33,165 nucleotides of DNA, taken from assembly GCA_002238565.1 (NCBI GenBank), contig MPMP01000059.1, positions 1-33,165 of the forward strand, in the 5' to 3' direction. Origin of the DNA: Albidovulum sp. bin36 (GTDB lineage: Bacteria; Pseudomonadota; Alphaproteobacteria; Rhodobacterales; Rhodobacteraceae). Position 1 is the first letter of the stretch. The number at the start of each line of letters is the position of its first letter. The notes beneath the pieces were generated by a model, which was not told the origin of the DNA, did no database searches, and was given only the letters and a program-made list of their open reading frames with translations. Shown here in pieces: positions 1-8,651 of the stretch. A program made the position numbers and the translations under genes.

Positions 1-293
1 AGCGTCGTCAGCAGCATCCACTCCAGCGGCTCGGCACCGTCGGGCGGACGGTCCTCGAAGGCGTGGACCGCCCGCACCCGGCACGGCCGGGTTCCGAACT
101 CGCCGCGCCGCTTCTCCGGGACCGCGAGGTCGACCTCCGCCCAGCGCAGCGCCGCCGAGGCGACGCGGGCGGCCCGGTTCGGCGAGGCGGACTGGCCGCG
201 CGCCGAGTTCCGCGCCGACAGGCGCTCGAGCGGAATGTCCATCTGCGCCCGGACCAGCAGGTCCGGCCCGCCCTCGTCGCGGCGCAATGGCAT
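1..293 (-). pseudogene. Tn5/IS4-type transposase fragment (runs off left edge)
   Basis: Read on the minus strand, this encodes the middle of a Tn5-type DDE transposase. The segment LLVRAQMD is followed about 75 residues later by EPLEWMLLTT, both landmarks of this family just before and inside the last beta strand preceding the catalytic Glu. The Asp-containing DRE-type motif that normally precedes LLVRA is missing: the reading frame begins instead with MPLRRDEGG. Part of the linker after LLVRA also appears shortened. The C-terminal catalytic part would lie beyond the window. I therefore read it as a broken internal fragment rather than a gene start. The same family leaves a second relic near 26.5 kb. 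Confidence 0.7.
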
Positions 294-321
294 TCGGTTA
301 AGGATTTTTGTCATTCGGATA

Positions 322-364
322 AGAAAAGCCCCCGATTCCGTTCTTTCGTCGGGAATCCGGGGGC
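322..364 (-). terminator. Rho-independent terminator after IS4 transposase
   Basis: On the minus strand a GC-rich stem (GCCCCCGGATTCC pairing with GGAATCGGGGGC, one bulged base, 11-base loop) is followed by CTTTTCTTA. It lies about 20 bases after the transposase stop at 384 and would end its transcript. Two near-identical 12-mers, CATTCGGTTAAG (291-302) and CATTCGGATAAG (312-323), flank its outer side and may mark the edge of the element. Confidence 0.7.
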
Positions 365-383
365 ATCGCCGGTCTTTTCGGAT

Positions 384-1458
384 TCAGGCGTTCGTGCGGT
401 TCATCCACTTGCTCCTCGGCTTCATCGATTTTCGCGGATGCGACCTGCCCGGCCGCTCGCGCTGCAGGCCTCTGGAGAGGCCGGTTATGATGCGCGCGAC
501 CGATTCGGCGACGAAGGCGCCGTGCGCCAGGAACATCGCCTCGACCTCGCGGGCGAGCAGACGCATCCCGTTCCTGAAGGTGGCCCGCCAGTCCGGGCGG
601 TGGCCGTCGCCTTGATTGACATCGGCCTCGCATCGGTTGGCGAACAGGCGCGAGACGGCGATCAGGGTGAAGGCCGCATAGAGCTCCTGCCTGACGCCTC
701 GCTCGGTCCGGCCCCGGAACTCGCCGATCAGCTCCTTGGCGACCCCGTAGAACTCCTCCACCTCCCAGCGCCGGCGGTACAGGTCCGCCAGGGCCCCGGC
801 CGGATATTTCCGCTCGTCGAGCAGCGTCGTGGCCAGGCGGAACTCGGTGTCGGCGGCAACGTATTTGACCAGGCGGACCCGGAGGCTCCGCCCGCGCCGC
901 CCCGGCGGCGCGTCCCGCGGCGCGCGGAGTTCGACGGTCGCGTCGGTTTCGCTCGAATCGATGAAGGCGGCGCAGGCGTTGCGCTGGAGGCGGAAGGCGC
1001 ACTCCAGTCCGCGGTCGGCATGCGCCAGGATCATCTCCCGGGAATAGTAGCCGCGGTCGTAGACGACGATGTCGCCCTCGGCGGCGCTGTCGAGATCGGT
1101 CAGGGCGGCGGCGCGCTCGCTTCCATGCGCGAACAGGTCGAAGTCGACCGGGATGCGCTCGATCGCGTCGTAGAGGCAGCTGACAAGTCCCTGCGGGCAG
1201 TGCGCGCCTTCGCTCGGCGCGCGGTAGCCGCTCCCGGCCAGCGGTCGCGGCAGGTTGATCTTGCTGCCGTCGACGGCGAAGACCCGGTGGCCCTTCCACG
1301 GCGTTCCGGCCGGAGCCCGGGCGAGGACTTCGCGGTGCAGCCGCTTGAAGGCGGCCGCGTCGAGCTTCTCGTGGGCCTCGCAGAACGAGGACGCCGCCGG
1401 CGCCATCCGCGTGTTCGCGGACGCGGTCTCGGGCGAACGCGCCAAGCGCCCGGCCCTG
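384..1458 (-). pseudogene. IS4-family DDE transposase, N-terminally truncated
   Basis: The catalytic core of an IS4-family transposase is clear. The first Asp lies in FAVDGSKINLP, the second in DIVVYDRGYYS, and the family signature Y-x2-R-x3-E-x6-K is perfect in YRRRWEVEEFYGVAK. The C-terminus ends normally at 384 and is followed by a terminator hairpin. On the 5' side the homology stops around 1458, exactly where antisense resolvase sequence begins (1461). The usual N-terminal domain of roughly 70-100 residues is absent. In-frame codons continue to 1661 but only as antisense of the resolvase. It is probably inactive because of the missing N-terminus, although all catalytic residues remain. 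Confidence 0.8.
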
Positions 1459-1460
1459 GC

Positions 1461-1870
1461 CAACTGATCGATCATGCCCAGCCCGGCGACAGCCTGTGCG
1501 TCAACCGCCTCGACCGCCTTGGCCGGTCGCTGAAGGAGTTGCTCGAGACCGTCGAGGATCTCAAGAGCCGAGGCATTCACCTGGTCAGCCTGGAGAAACG
1601 GATCGACACGACATCGGCCGCGGGCGAACCGGTCTTCCATGTCTTCGGCGCCATCGCGCACTTCGAGCGGCGGCTGATCTCCGAGCGCACCAGGGACGGC
1701 ATCGAGGCCGCCAGGAAACGTGGCAGAAAGCCGGGGCGGCCGCCACTCTCCGGCGAGAAGGTTTCAGCGGCGCAAATGCTCATCGGAGCCGGAACGGCGC
1801 CGGCCAGGCCGCAAAGCAGCTCAATATCGGCAGAGCAACGGCCTGCAGGATCGCCAAATCGATCCCGTGA
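1461..1870 (+). pseudogene. Tn3-type serine resolvase, C-terminal fragment with frameshift
   Basis: Starting at QLIDHAQPGD the frame reads RLDRLGRSLKELLETVEDL, IDTTSAAGEPVFHVFGAIAHFE, ERTRDGIEAARKRGRKPGR, which is the second half of the catalytic domain and the arm of a Tn3-type serine recombinase. Near 1790 the frame shifts and the C-terminal helix-turn-helix continues in another frame as GAGQAAKQLNIGRATACR, ending at 1870. The N-terminal part with the catalytic Ser is gone, cut at the junction with the truncated IS4 transposase. The gene cannot be functional. Confidence 0.85.
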
Positions 1871-1897
1871 AACCCGATGTTCCTGCTTTGCTGTTCC

Positions 1898-1960
1898 TTA
1901 GGGTAATTCAGCGAACAAATCATGCGATGACGCCGAGACGCGCACGTAGCCAATGAGCAT
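1898..1960 (-). pseudogene. Serine resolvase N-terminal fossil
   Basis: A start codon at 1960 opens MLIGYVRVSASSHDLFAELP. MLIGYVRVS is the conserved first beta strand and catalytic-serine segment of Tn3-type resolvases. Homology is lost after about ten residues and the frame stops at 1898. It points towards the C-terminal resolvase fragment on the opposite strand, so the two pieces cannot be one gene without an inversion. Confidence 0.6.
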
Positions 1961-2135
1961 GCGAGAACCGTCTGACAGCCCGAGAGCGAAGCACAAACCC
2001 GTACGATGTTTTCCAGACGCGGCAGACAGACAGAAAATCTCTGAAAAATCAATCTCGGCAAACCGACAGGACCAGCTGTCAGGCAAGGGGACGTTTCCAA
2101 TACAGCCCGTTCGCAGATAAAGCGGGTCCGGACCG

Positions 2136-2269
2136 ATGATTGCAGGCCGGTTGCAAATAATCCGGGTTCGTTAGCGCGCAATTCGGGTTTCGCCCCGTCG
2201 ATAGACGCACTCAATCCGGGCAGAAAATCACAATGATTGAAAGCCGGAGCGATTATGATTGCAGGTCGC
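2136..2269 (+). repeat. Three 15-base direct repeats
   Basis: Related 15-mers occur at 2136 (ATGATTGCAGGCCGG), 2233 (ATGATTGAAAGCCGG) and 2255 (ATGATTGCAGGTCGC). The last two are 22 bases apart. They lie in the gene-free stretch 1961-2342, next to resolvase remains, so a decayed recombination site is one possibility. Spacing is irregular and no function is shown. Confidence 0.4.
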
Positions 2270-2342
2270 TAAACATAACCAAAACGCCGAAACGCCATTC
2301 TCGCGTACTCGACTAAAGTTCTCGAAAGCAGTTTCCAATCCG

Positions 2343-2570
2343 TCATCCGCCGGTCAGCGTCTTCATTGGAGACGGGGCGCCTTTCTCGTGCAGGAGCTTA
2401 GCCAGCTTCCCGAACAGGTTTGGATGCCCGCGCTTCAGTTTCGGGTCCTGTCGCACGGTTGTATGGAAACCGTGTACGTCTCTCGCAGTAATGTGAATAC
2501 TGTTCTTTTTCTCATTGTACCAGACGCCAATTTCGAAATAGATGCTGTTTCCGGGCTTACTCTTCCGCAT
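2343..2570 (-). CDS. Conserved small hypothetical protein
   Basis: A protein of 75 residues if the ATG at 2570 is used, where AGGA lies upstream at a suitable distance. An ATG at 2600 would add ten residues but has a poorer upstream site. The sequence starts MRKSKPGNSIYFEIGVWY and contains ARDVHGFHTTV and RGHPNLFGKLAKLL. I recall similar short proteins of unknown function in Alphaproteobacteria, typically single genes in accessory regions. There is no signal peptide or membrane segment. The N-terminal half looks like a short beta-sheet unit and the C-terminal half like a basic helix. Base composition is lower in GC than the metabolic loci further right. Function unknown. Confidence 0.65.
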   Translation of the reverse strand: MRKSKPGNSIYFEIGVWYNEKKNSIHITARDVHGFHTTVRQDPKLKRGHPNLFGKLAKLLHEKGAPSPMKTLTGG

Positions 2571-2876
2571 GGGTGTTTCCTGTTGCCGAGCTGAGAGCAT
2601 AGTGCAAGTTTCTTCACTGCAACAGTCAAGGCCTGAATCGTTTCAATCCACAGCAGCAACCGGACCGGCCGACTAGTCGAATACGGAAACTTACCGGGGA
2701 AATTCAGTTCTGCCCATCGCTGCAGGCCTGTTTTCTTATCATCCCGGCCTCTCTAGAAGCGAGGCCCGGCATACCCCCTAGCCAAGGCCGTCTTTGCGCA
2801 TTCGCAAGGCCGCAATCGCCTAGGCAATGCGGTGCGTCAATATCGAAAACCCTGGTCCCAATCCCTAGATCAAGAA
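2571..2876. other. Gene-free stretch
   Basis: I see no coding frame with recognisable similarity between the small hypothetical gene and the phosphoribosyltransferase remnant. No clear terminator or repeat stands out. Confidence 0.4.
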
Positions 2877-3481
2877 TCACGGGTTGCGGTAAGGCTTACC
2901 AGAATCGTAACCGATGATGGTACCGATCGACGGATCAGCAATCTTTTTGATTTCATCGATCAATCCTTGCGTCCTTATCATTGCGAATATTCTGATGGTC
3001 GCGGCGGGGAAGCGCTCTTGCAGGAGATTGGCACAAGCTACGGCCGTCGAACCTTTCGTCAGCACGTAATCCACAAGTGTGATCGCGTCCGGTGGAAGCA
3101 TATCCACATATACCCGCAAGGAGGCCATGTGTTCGGGAATCAGCGGACGATTTGCAGGTTGCGAGGTTGAGGATTTCCGCACGGCAACGGTTCTTTCTAT
3201 TAGCGCTCTCACTTCTCTGCCGTAGCCGTTGGATGCGAGCACATCGGCAACGACCTTGCCTGGACTGGCCAAAGCGAATCCTTAGGAAGTGGCGCACTGC
3301 GCGGAACGGGCACAAGCGTCACTTCCGGATTCAGAAACGGCTGAAGAACCTTTGCTTCGGGGCTTGCCGGATAATCGACTACACGGTTGATCTATGGTAT
3401 CCTTACCTTCCTTGATGCTTCCGCAGATTTTTCGCGACCGAACAGAAAGTTCACTTGTGCCGCACGGAGAGTAATTTGCAA
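2877..3481 (-). pseudogene. Phosphoribosyltransferase-type (ComF-like) gene with nonsense codon and frameshift
   Basis: Three pieces on the minus strand add up to one protein. From a TTG at 3481 the frame reads ITLRAAQVNFLFG, is cut by TAG at 3392-3394, then resumes in the same frame as VLQPFLNPEVTLVPVPRSAP to KDSLWP. Near 3270 it shifts to the frame that gives GKVVADVLASNGYG and the PRPP-loop-like ITLVDYVLTKGSTA, ending at 2877. The layout (VPVPRSAP element, LWP, then a DxVLTKGSTA loop) is that of a phosphoribosyltransferase-fold protein. I recall this family being encoded next to DprA-like proteins, as it is here 17 bases downstream of one. With two lesions it should not make full-length protein unless these are sequencing errors. 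Confidence 0.7.
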
Positions 3482-3498
3482 AAGTGCCGTATGGATAC

Positions 3499-4227
3499 CT
3501 AGAAGCCACTTACATCGCCTGCTGTAATATTCGGAATATCATAGAGGATATCCGGAACGTCTTCCCGGCGAAGCTCCTGAGCGCCATAGCCAATCATCTC
3601 TTGGGGCCAGGTCAGTTCCTCATTTTGTGCAACGTTCTGCATGATATAGACGAGCCGGCCAAGGCGAATCCCCTCCCGCACCTGGTGTAACGTTCCGCTT
3701 TTTTCGCTGGCTTCGACCACAACGGTCGCATCGCAAATGAGTGCCATTGTCCGGTTGCGGCGAGGGAAGTTTTCGCGCTTCAGCGGGTAGCCTTCAGGAA
3801 ACTGAGAGATGGCAAGATGGTCACGTTTGATTGCCTCAAGAAGTGCTTTGTTGGTAGCCGGATATGTCTTCGACAGCGGCGTGCCGAGCACGGCAATGGT
3901 CTTGCCGCCCTTCTTGATGGCCGTTTCATGGGCTGCGGTATCTATACCTTCCGCAAGCCCGCTCACGACTGTAATGCCGTGCTCTACGAGTGCCTTGGTA
4001 AATGATCGGGTACGCGAGATGCCTTCGCGACTCGCTTTACGCGACCCGACAATTGCAACACGCCGGCCCTCGGTGAGCAACTTTTTGTCACCCTCAATGA
4101 AAAGCTGGTCCGGGGCATTTATTTCTTCGAATTCCGTGAGTTGCCCCAATAGGTCACAGGTTCTGTAAGCCGTTTCCATAGCTGTCTTCGTCGCGACCTT
4201 TTCAACCCGCGGCCCCCTTTTCTTCAT
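3499..4227 (-). CDS. DprA/Smf-family DNA-processing-like protein (short form)
   Basis: The 242-residue protein carries the Rossmann-like DprA core: VAIVGSRKASREG (about residues 57-69), VSGLAEGIDTAAHETA, the YPATNKALL element, SQFPEGYP, FPRRNRTMA and the VVVEASEKSGTLHQ loop, ending with GRLVYIM. It lacks the N-terminal SAM-like and C-terminal winged-helix domains of housekeeping DprA, so it is an accessory paralogue. It starts at an ATG at 4227. A later in-frame ATG before ETAYRTCDLL is possible. It is followed 17 bases later by the phosphoribosyltransferase remnant, suggesting a former two-gene operon. DprA proper loads RecA on incoming single-stranded DNA. Whether this short form does so, or acts in defence against foreign DNA, is inference. 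Confidence 0.8.
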   Translation of the reverse strand: MKKRGPRVEKVATKTAMETAYRTCDLLGQLTEFEEINAPDQLFIEGDKKLLTEGRRVAIVGSRKASREGISRTRSFTKALVEHGITVVSGLAEGIDTAAHETAIKKGGKTIAVLGTPLSKTYPATNKALLEAIKRDHLAISQFPEGYPLKRENFPRRNRTMALICDATVVVEASEKSGTLHQVREGIRLGRLVYIMQNVAQNEELTWPQEMIGYGAQELRREDVPDILYDIPNITAGDVSGF

Positions 4228-4400
4228 GATATAGAAACATGATTCAGTGTTCAGATCATGAGATAGGGAACAAGCGCTGCAATCAAGCCATACATCCTAG
4301 CCAGACCGGTGGCGAGCTTGCGTAGAAAGTCGCAGCACTTTGGATAGGCTCTGAACAGTTGCGCCCTGCCCAGTCCATTGCACTGCCCCCTTTCCTACCG

Positions 4401-4588
4401 TCAGTTGCGGAGATCCCGGATCCGTTCCTTCGGGAAGTGACGATAGAAGGCGGTGCGGCCTATGGAGAGGCTTCGGATCACGTCGCTGACGAAGGGATAG
4501 CCCCCTGGTGAGATTCCGCTCCAACTGGGCCAGCGCTCCGAACACGTGGAAGAACAGCGTGCCGCTGGCGGTGGTGGTGCCGACACCC
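4401..4588 (-). pseudogene. Resolvase remnant, copy A
   Basis: On the minus strand TTTASGTLFFHVFGALAQLE (the helix E region of a serine resolvase) is joined, after a deletion and a one-base shift, to YPFVSDVIRSLSIGRTAFYR, the C-terminal helix-turn-helix, ending DLRN at 4401. Compared with copy B at 8953-9241, 102 bases between two CCCTGGTG repeats are missing and one extra C is present at the joint. The 5' end is cut at 4589 by an insertion-sequence-end-like repeat. The catalytic serine part is absent. Confidence 0.8.
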
Positions 4589-4667
4589 GGCCCTGTTGCA
4601 AAAATTTGCCGGATTTGCCGGGGGTGTGGTCTGGCTCCGTCTTTCTTCAAAATCCTTGCTGGATCGC
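4589..4667 (+). repeat. 79-base repeat with IS6-like end, copy A
   Basis: This matches 9242-9320 with a single visible difference (CTCCGTC against CTCTGTC). It begins GGCCCTGTTGCAAA, close to the IS6-family terminal repeat GGCTCTGTTGCAAA, and abuts the same point in the resolvase in both copies. I see no transposase in the adjoining sequence, so it is an orphan end or a duplicated junction. Confidence 0.6.
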
Positions 4668-4847
4668 GATTTGCTCAAGCTCCGCTCAATGCAGCGACAT
4701 CACCTCGCTCATCATCTCTGGCCCGATCCCGAAGGCACGTGCCTCACTCTTACCCCAGTCTGCATGGCGTTATCGCATAGCCTGTTCGCTGGATTACTCC
4801 ACGGACGAACGAACCGGGCACATTCGGATTCAAGGGTTCTAGCCTGA

Positions 4848-5816
4848 TTAACGGTACGGCAAAAGCAGCACTGGATTTTCGTTTTCCCGTTCTGCGAATT
4901 CGAGATACTCGCGACCGTTAATGTCCATCCGTATCAACTGTTCACCAAGAGAGAGGACCGATGTGAACCGCATCCTGGTTTCAGAAGCATCGCTCGACAA
5001 TTGCTTGGCTGCATCAGCCTCAATCTGGAGCCTGCGCTCCAAGAAATCTCGCGGCATCAAGATAGCCAGCTCTTCCAGTTTCTGGATCTGGTTGCGTGTT
5101 CGTGTACACAACGTTTTCTTGTCGTCGAGCCATAACAGGGCCTTGCATTGCGCTGATCCGCAAAATGCAAGGCCAGCCAGCAGGGCTTTGATCAAAGCTA
5201 CGTCAATGGTTTCCGAACGTAGTAGCAGGATTGTCATGCCTGCGTTAAGTTCATTGAAACCCTCATGCAGTTTCTCTTCGACACTTTCCACAACCGGTCG
5301 AGGATTTTGCCGATCGGAAATCTCATCCAGTCGTTCCAGTTGCGTTTCGATACCTGTCAATACGCTACGCAGCCTGTTTATGTTCAGTTCCGTTGGAAGT
5401 TGGTCAATCTTTTCTAAAATTGCACCCAGACCATTGCTGATTGCTTTCAGGCGGCTGAGAATAATCGCTGTACTTGCGACCGTTACACCAATTCCAACAA
5501 ACGAAGATATCAATGTTGCGAGTTGAATCGTCTGCAGCGAGCCCATCATTCCCTGCATGACATTCAGACGTTTCTTTATCTGTTCATTCTGTACCACATC
5601 AAAAATCCCAAATGCGGTATCTACCGGATTGAAGGGGCTGGTGGATGTTGCCAAATCAACAATGAGCCTTTGAAGGCCGCCTGTTTCTTGTACATGGGCA
5701 AGGATCCGACCAGATGCCGCATCCTGTAAAAGGGCGCCGCGACGGATAACATCTCCGGCCGCAACGGCAGTCCGGAATTGTGTAGGAATCTCAAATGGAA
5801 TGCTAATCGGACTCAT
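4848..5816 (-). CDS. Unrecognised membrane and coiled-coil protein
   Basis: A 322-residue protein of no family I recognise. Residues 1-60 look soluble and beta-rich. Residues about 97-121 form a strong hydrophobic segment (around ATLISSFVGIGVTVAS) that should cross the membrane. Residues 122-190 are heptad-like and charged, suggesting a coiled coil. A second hydrophobic patch covers about 205-230 (VALIKALLAGLAFCGS, with Cys at 219 and 224), and the C-terminal 90 residues are charged and helical. A strong ribosome binding site (AAGGAGGG) precedes the ATG at 5816, whose first bases overlap the stop of the upstream gene (ATGA), so the two are likely translated together. The layout recalls membrane effector or scaffold proteins, but nothing confirms this. 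GC is lower than in the flanking metabolic loci, hinting at transfer. Confidence 0.75.
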   Translation of the reverse strand: MSPISIPFEIPTQFRTAVAAGDVIRRGALLQDAASGRILAHVQETGGLQRLIVDLATSTSPFNPVDTAFGIFDVVQNEQIKKRLNVMQGMMGSLQTIQLATLISSFVGIGVTVASTAIILSRLKAISNGLGAILEKIDQLPTELNINRLRSVLTGIETQLERLDEISDRQNPRPVVESVEEKLHEGFNELNAGMTILLLRSETIDVALIKALLAGLAFCGSAQCKALLWLDDKKTLCTRTRNQIQKLEELAILMPRDFLERRLQIEADAAKQLSSDASETRMRFTSVLSLGEQLIRMDINGREYLEFAERENENPVLLLPYR

Positions 5817-6466
5817 GACAAGTTGTCCCTCCTTTTCAGGGCAGCGTCATCGATCTGCATCTTGAAGCGTGCCCAAGACGAATTGGGATCCTTTTCATCT
5901 GCTTCAGCAAGCAACTTTTGCTTAATATTCTGTTTCAGTTGTTTCTTCCACCGTCTTTTGCGCCAGTCCCTTGCTATTATGCGACCGGCCAACGTTGTAG
6001 CAGTCCGTTTTACCGCTGAGACGACTGGCCGAACAATTGACCCTACACGAAAAACTAAAGGCACTGGAGCTGGTGTCGTTGCTCCTCCTTCAGTAGTATC
6101 AACAACCAGTCCTCCAGCACCGGCCGCAGCAACTCCACCGGCCGCCAATGCCGCAGTTTCTGCATTGTTCAATCCCGAAGATTCTGGAGAACGTTCGACT
6201 TGGTCGATAGATTTCACTAAAGAGTTTTGGAGTGAACTCACCGTCGCCCGGTCGAATTCCTCAACCTTCTCGTCAACCTGTTTTTGAATGCATTTCATTG
6301 CCCGACTGTTCCGCACAAGCAGTCTGCTGTCGGACAATTCCTCAACCCTTTCCTCTGCCAGCTTCGTGATCCTTTCGGAAGCAGCAATACATTCCTTGTA
6401 AACACGGTAGCGTTCGTTTTCCCACCAATCAATGATTTCCATTCGCTTGAATTCTATTGGAGACAA
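5813..6466 (-). CDS. Unrecognised coiled-coil protein, first gene of two-gene operon
   Basis: A 217-residue protein with no recognisable family. Residues 10-95 are highly charged and helical (for example ERITKLAEERVEEL), a probable coiled coil. Residues 103-122 are an Ala/Gly-rich hydrophobic stretch (AALAAGGVAAAGAGGLVV) that could insert in a membrane. After a Thr/Pro linker, residues 137-165 are amphipathic, followed by a very basic segment (RDWRKRRWKKQLKQ) and an acidic tail. I start it at TTG 6466 because GAGGA lies seven bases upstream; an ATG at 6442 is the alternative. Its stop overlaps the ATG of the next gene. Both products may form one membrane-bound complex. Confidence 0.7.
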   Translation of the reverse strand: MSPIEFKRMEIIDWWENERYRVYKECIAASERITKLAEERVEELSDSRLLVRNSRAMKCIQKQVDEKVEEFDRATVSSLQNSLVKSIDQVERSPESSGLNNAETAALAAGGVAAAGAGGLVVDTTEGGATTPAPVPLVFRVGSIVRPVVSAVKRTATTLAGRIIARDWRKRRWKKQLKQNIKQKLLAEADEKDPNSSWARFKMQIDDAALKRRDNLS

Positions 6467-7010
6467 TTGGCTTCCTCATTCCGAAATCCAGGGATTTGCC
6501 TAGTTACTGCGTTTGCGCGAGTAGTTTACCAGCCACAACGAATTAATTAGCCTCTCAAGGAAATTCTGGAGGCTAGTGCGAACATTGTGAAGGTCAGCTT
6601 CTGCCACTTTTCCCGAGAGGCGGTGTTTCCGGCAGATTTGGCCAATAAACATCGAGGCTGGGGCAGTCAAGAATGCCGCTTTTCCGCGCTGGCGAAGCTG
6701 TCCTTTTTTGTTCGATTAACAGACGTCCGGAAAACCCGAAGACGAATATCCCTGGTCCAAAAATGGACGAATCCCTGCTCCCATTACCCGGATTCCGCGA
6801 AATCCGGCTGAACCTGCCGACTCCTGTAAAACCCACCTACACAGCGCCCTTCCGGTGAGCAAAACGCCGCCTGGATGACCTTTGGCCGCAAAACCCTTTC
6901 CCCCGCTCTACAGACAGGAAAACGATGGGGTGGACGCCCCCTGCCCGACGGCATCGTAACGTGCCAAGGTGGCGTCAACTTTGATTGAGCCCTAAAAGGA
7001 GGGAGCGTCC
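6467..7010. other. Gene-free stretch upstream of IS110 transposase
   Basis: About 540 bases without a convincing gene. It must hold the promoter of the minus-strand two-gene operon (near 6470-6560) and, on its right side, the left end of the IS110-type element. I could not place the element's boundary, which is expected because this family often lacks clear inverted repeats. Confidence 0.4.
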
Positions 7011-8020
7011 ATGGAAAAGGTTAGCATTATCGGAAGCGACCTGGCAAGGAATTGTTTCCACTTGCAAGGAGCTGCTGCAGACGGATCGGTGGTGTTCCGC
7101 AAGAAACTGGTGCGGCACAAGGTTCTGGACTTTCTGGTGTCGCAGCCGAACTGCCCGGTGGCCATGGAAGCCTGTTCCGGCGCCCACTGGTGGGGCCGGG
7201 GGATCATGGAACTCGCGCATGAAGTCCGGCTCGTGCCGCCGATCTACGTGAAGCCGTTCGTCACGAGGCAGAAGAACGATGCTTCGGATGCGGAGGCCAT
7301 CTGCGAGGCGGCCACTCGCCCGACGATGCGTTTCGTTCCGGTGAAGTCGGAGGAACAGCAATCCCGCTGCATGGTGTTCCGCACCCGGGATCTCGTGGGT
7401 GCGCCAGCGGACGCAGGCGGTGAATGCGCTGCGCGGTCATCTTGCGGAGTTTGGCATCATTGCGCCGCAGGGGATTGCCAATGTCGAGCGTCTGGCGATC
7501 AGGGTTGCCGAAGGCTGTGCGGGAGATGGCCGGACTTCTGATTGAGCGGATCGGCCGGTTGAGTGAGAAGATCAGGGATCTTGAGAAGCGGATCCGCACG
7601 GATGCAGGGCAGGACGAGGAGGCGAAGCGACTGATGAGCATTCCGGGGGACGGTCCGATCACTGCGATGGCGATCCAGGCCTTTGCCCCGCCGATGGAGG
7701 GGTTCGGTCGCGGCCGGGACTTCTCGGCCTGGCTTGGCCTTGTTCCCCGGCAGCACTCGACCGGAGGCAGGCACTGCCTGGGGAGGGTCTCGAAGATGGG
7801 TCAGCGCGATCTCAGGCGGTTGCTGTTTGTCGGCGCCATGGCGGAGATCCGCTGGTCTGTCCGGCGCGGGGTGCCTGAGGGCTCATGGCTTGCCCGCATG
7901 CTGGCCCGCAAGCCGAGGAGGCTGGTTGCCATTGCCATGGCCAACCGGATGGCGCGCATAGCCTGGGCGCTGATGACGAAGAAGGAAAGCTGTCGCGACC
8001 CCGTCACGGCTGCGGCCTGA
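7011..8020 (+). pseudogene. IS110-family transposase with two frameshifts
   Basis: A strong ribosome site (AAAAGGAGGG) precedes ATG 7011. The first frame shows the DEDD-type N-terminal domain: IIGSDLARNCFHL, VAMEACSGAHWWGR and KNDASDAEAICEAA carry the four acidic residues. Near 7398 one extra base moves the protein to a second frame (VRQRTQAVNALRGHL). Near 7498 another moves it to a third, which holds the C-terminal Transposase_20 part: LMSIPGDGPITAMAIQAF, DFSAWLGLVPRQHSTGG, and RVSKMGQRDLRRLLFVGA with the expected Ser. Total length fits the family (about 335 residues). Two shifts make it inactive; both lie in one 110-base stretch. Confidence 0.85.
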
Positions 8021-8372
8021 CGTGATGGCGCGGTGGATGTGAGCAGGACAAAGGACATGTTAGGACAAACGATCATTGAGACGGGACCGGGGAAACCAGC
8101 TAGACCCGGTCGGGCTTCAAGCCCGGGAAAACGATTTGGACCTGGTCCTCGTATCTCCATGCTGGCCGCGGCGCGTTGAGAGGCCGAATACACGACAGTA
8201 CCTGATCACCTTGCCCGGCGCGTCCAAAGAAATTGCTTGCATTCAGGGGGCGTCCATACACGGGGTTTCAGGCGATGTGCCGGAAACCGGTGGTTGGGGG
8301 TCTCTTGCCGCGTTGTTCAAGGGTGATTGGCCGCGCTTCCCGGGTCAAAAAGCACGGGAGAGGCAGGTGCAT
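8021..8372. other. Right part of the IS110-type element and spacer
   Basis: No gene. The first 180 bases (with AGGACAAACGATCATTGAGA and a run rich in GGACCGGGGAAACC) resemble the non-coding tail I recall downstream of IS110/IS1111 transposases, so the element probably extends to about 8200. The rest, up to the toxin remnant, shows nothing I recognise. Confidence 0.35.
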
Positions 8373-8651
8373 CTAGTGATAGATGTTACGGCGGCGGCCG
8401 ACAGCAACGACCAGAACGGTGAGCATGCCGTCGCTGATTTCTCACAACAACCTGTAGTCACCCACCCGATAACGCCAGAAATTGCCCAGCTCCGAGCCAG
8501 CCAGCGGCCTTCCGAGTTGGCGGGGATCATCAAGCGTCGCGAGGCGCTCGCGCAAATACTTCCCGATCCGCCCGGCATTGGAAGGACCAAGACCCTTGAT
8601 CTGTCGTGCGGCAGCTGCTGTAACCTCAATCTTCCCGAGCAAGCGCGGCAT
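8373..8651 (-). pseudogene. RelE/ParE-family toxin with in-frame TGA
   Basis: From ATG 8651, inside the end of the antitoxin gene, the frame reads IEVTAAAARQIKGLG, LRERLATLDDPRQLGRPL, and FWRYRVGDYRLL, all typical of RelE-type ribosome-dependent mRNA interferases. A TGA at 8442-8444 follows at once. The same frame then continues with EISDGMLTVLVVAVGRRRNI and a proper stop at 8373, giving the normal family length of 92 residues. The missing C-terminal strand and basic residues are needed in this family, so the toxin is probably dead. The codon at the break is usually Cys or Arg in relatives. Confidence 0.8.

Noticed and set aside
63..1901. 612-codon open frame on the plus strand
   Set aside because: It is antisense to the IS4 transposase over most of its length and then runs into the resolvase fragment; only the last part is homologous to a protein.
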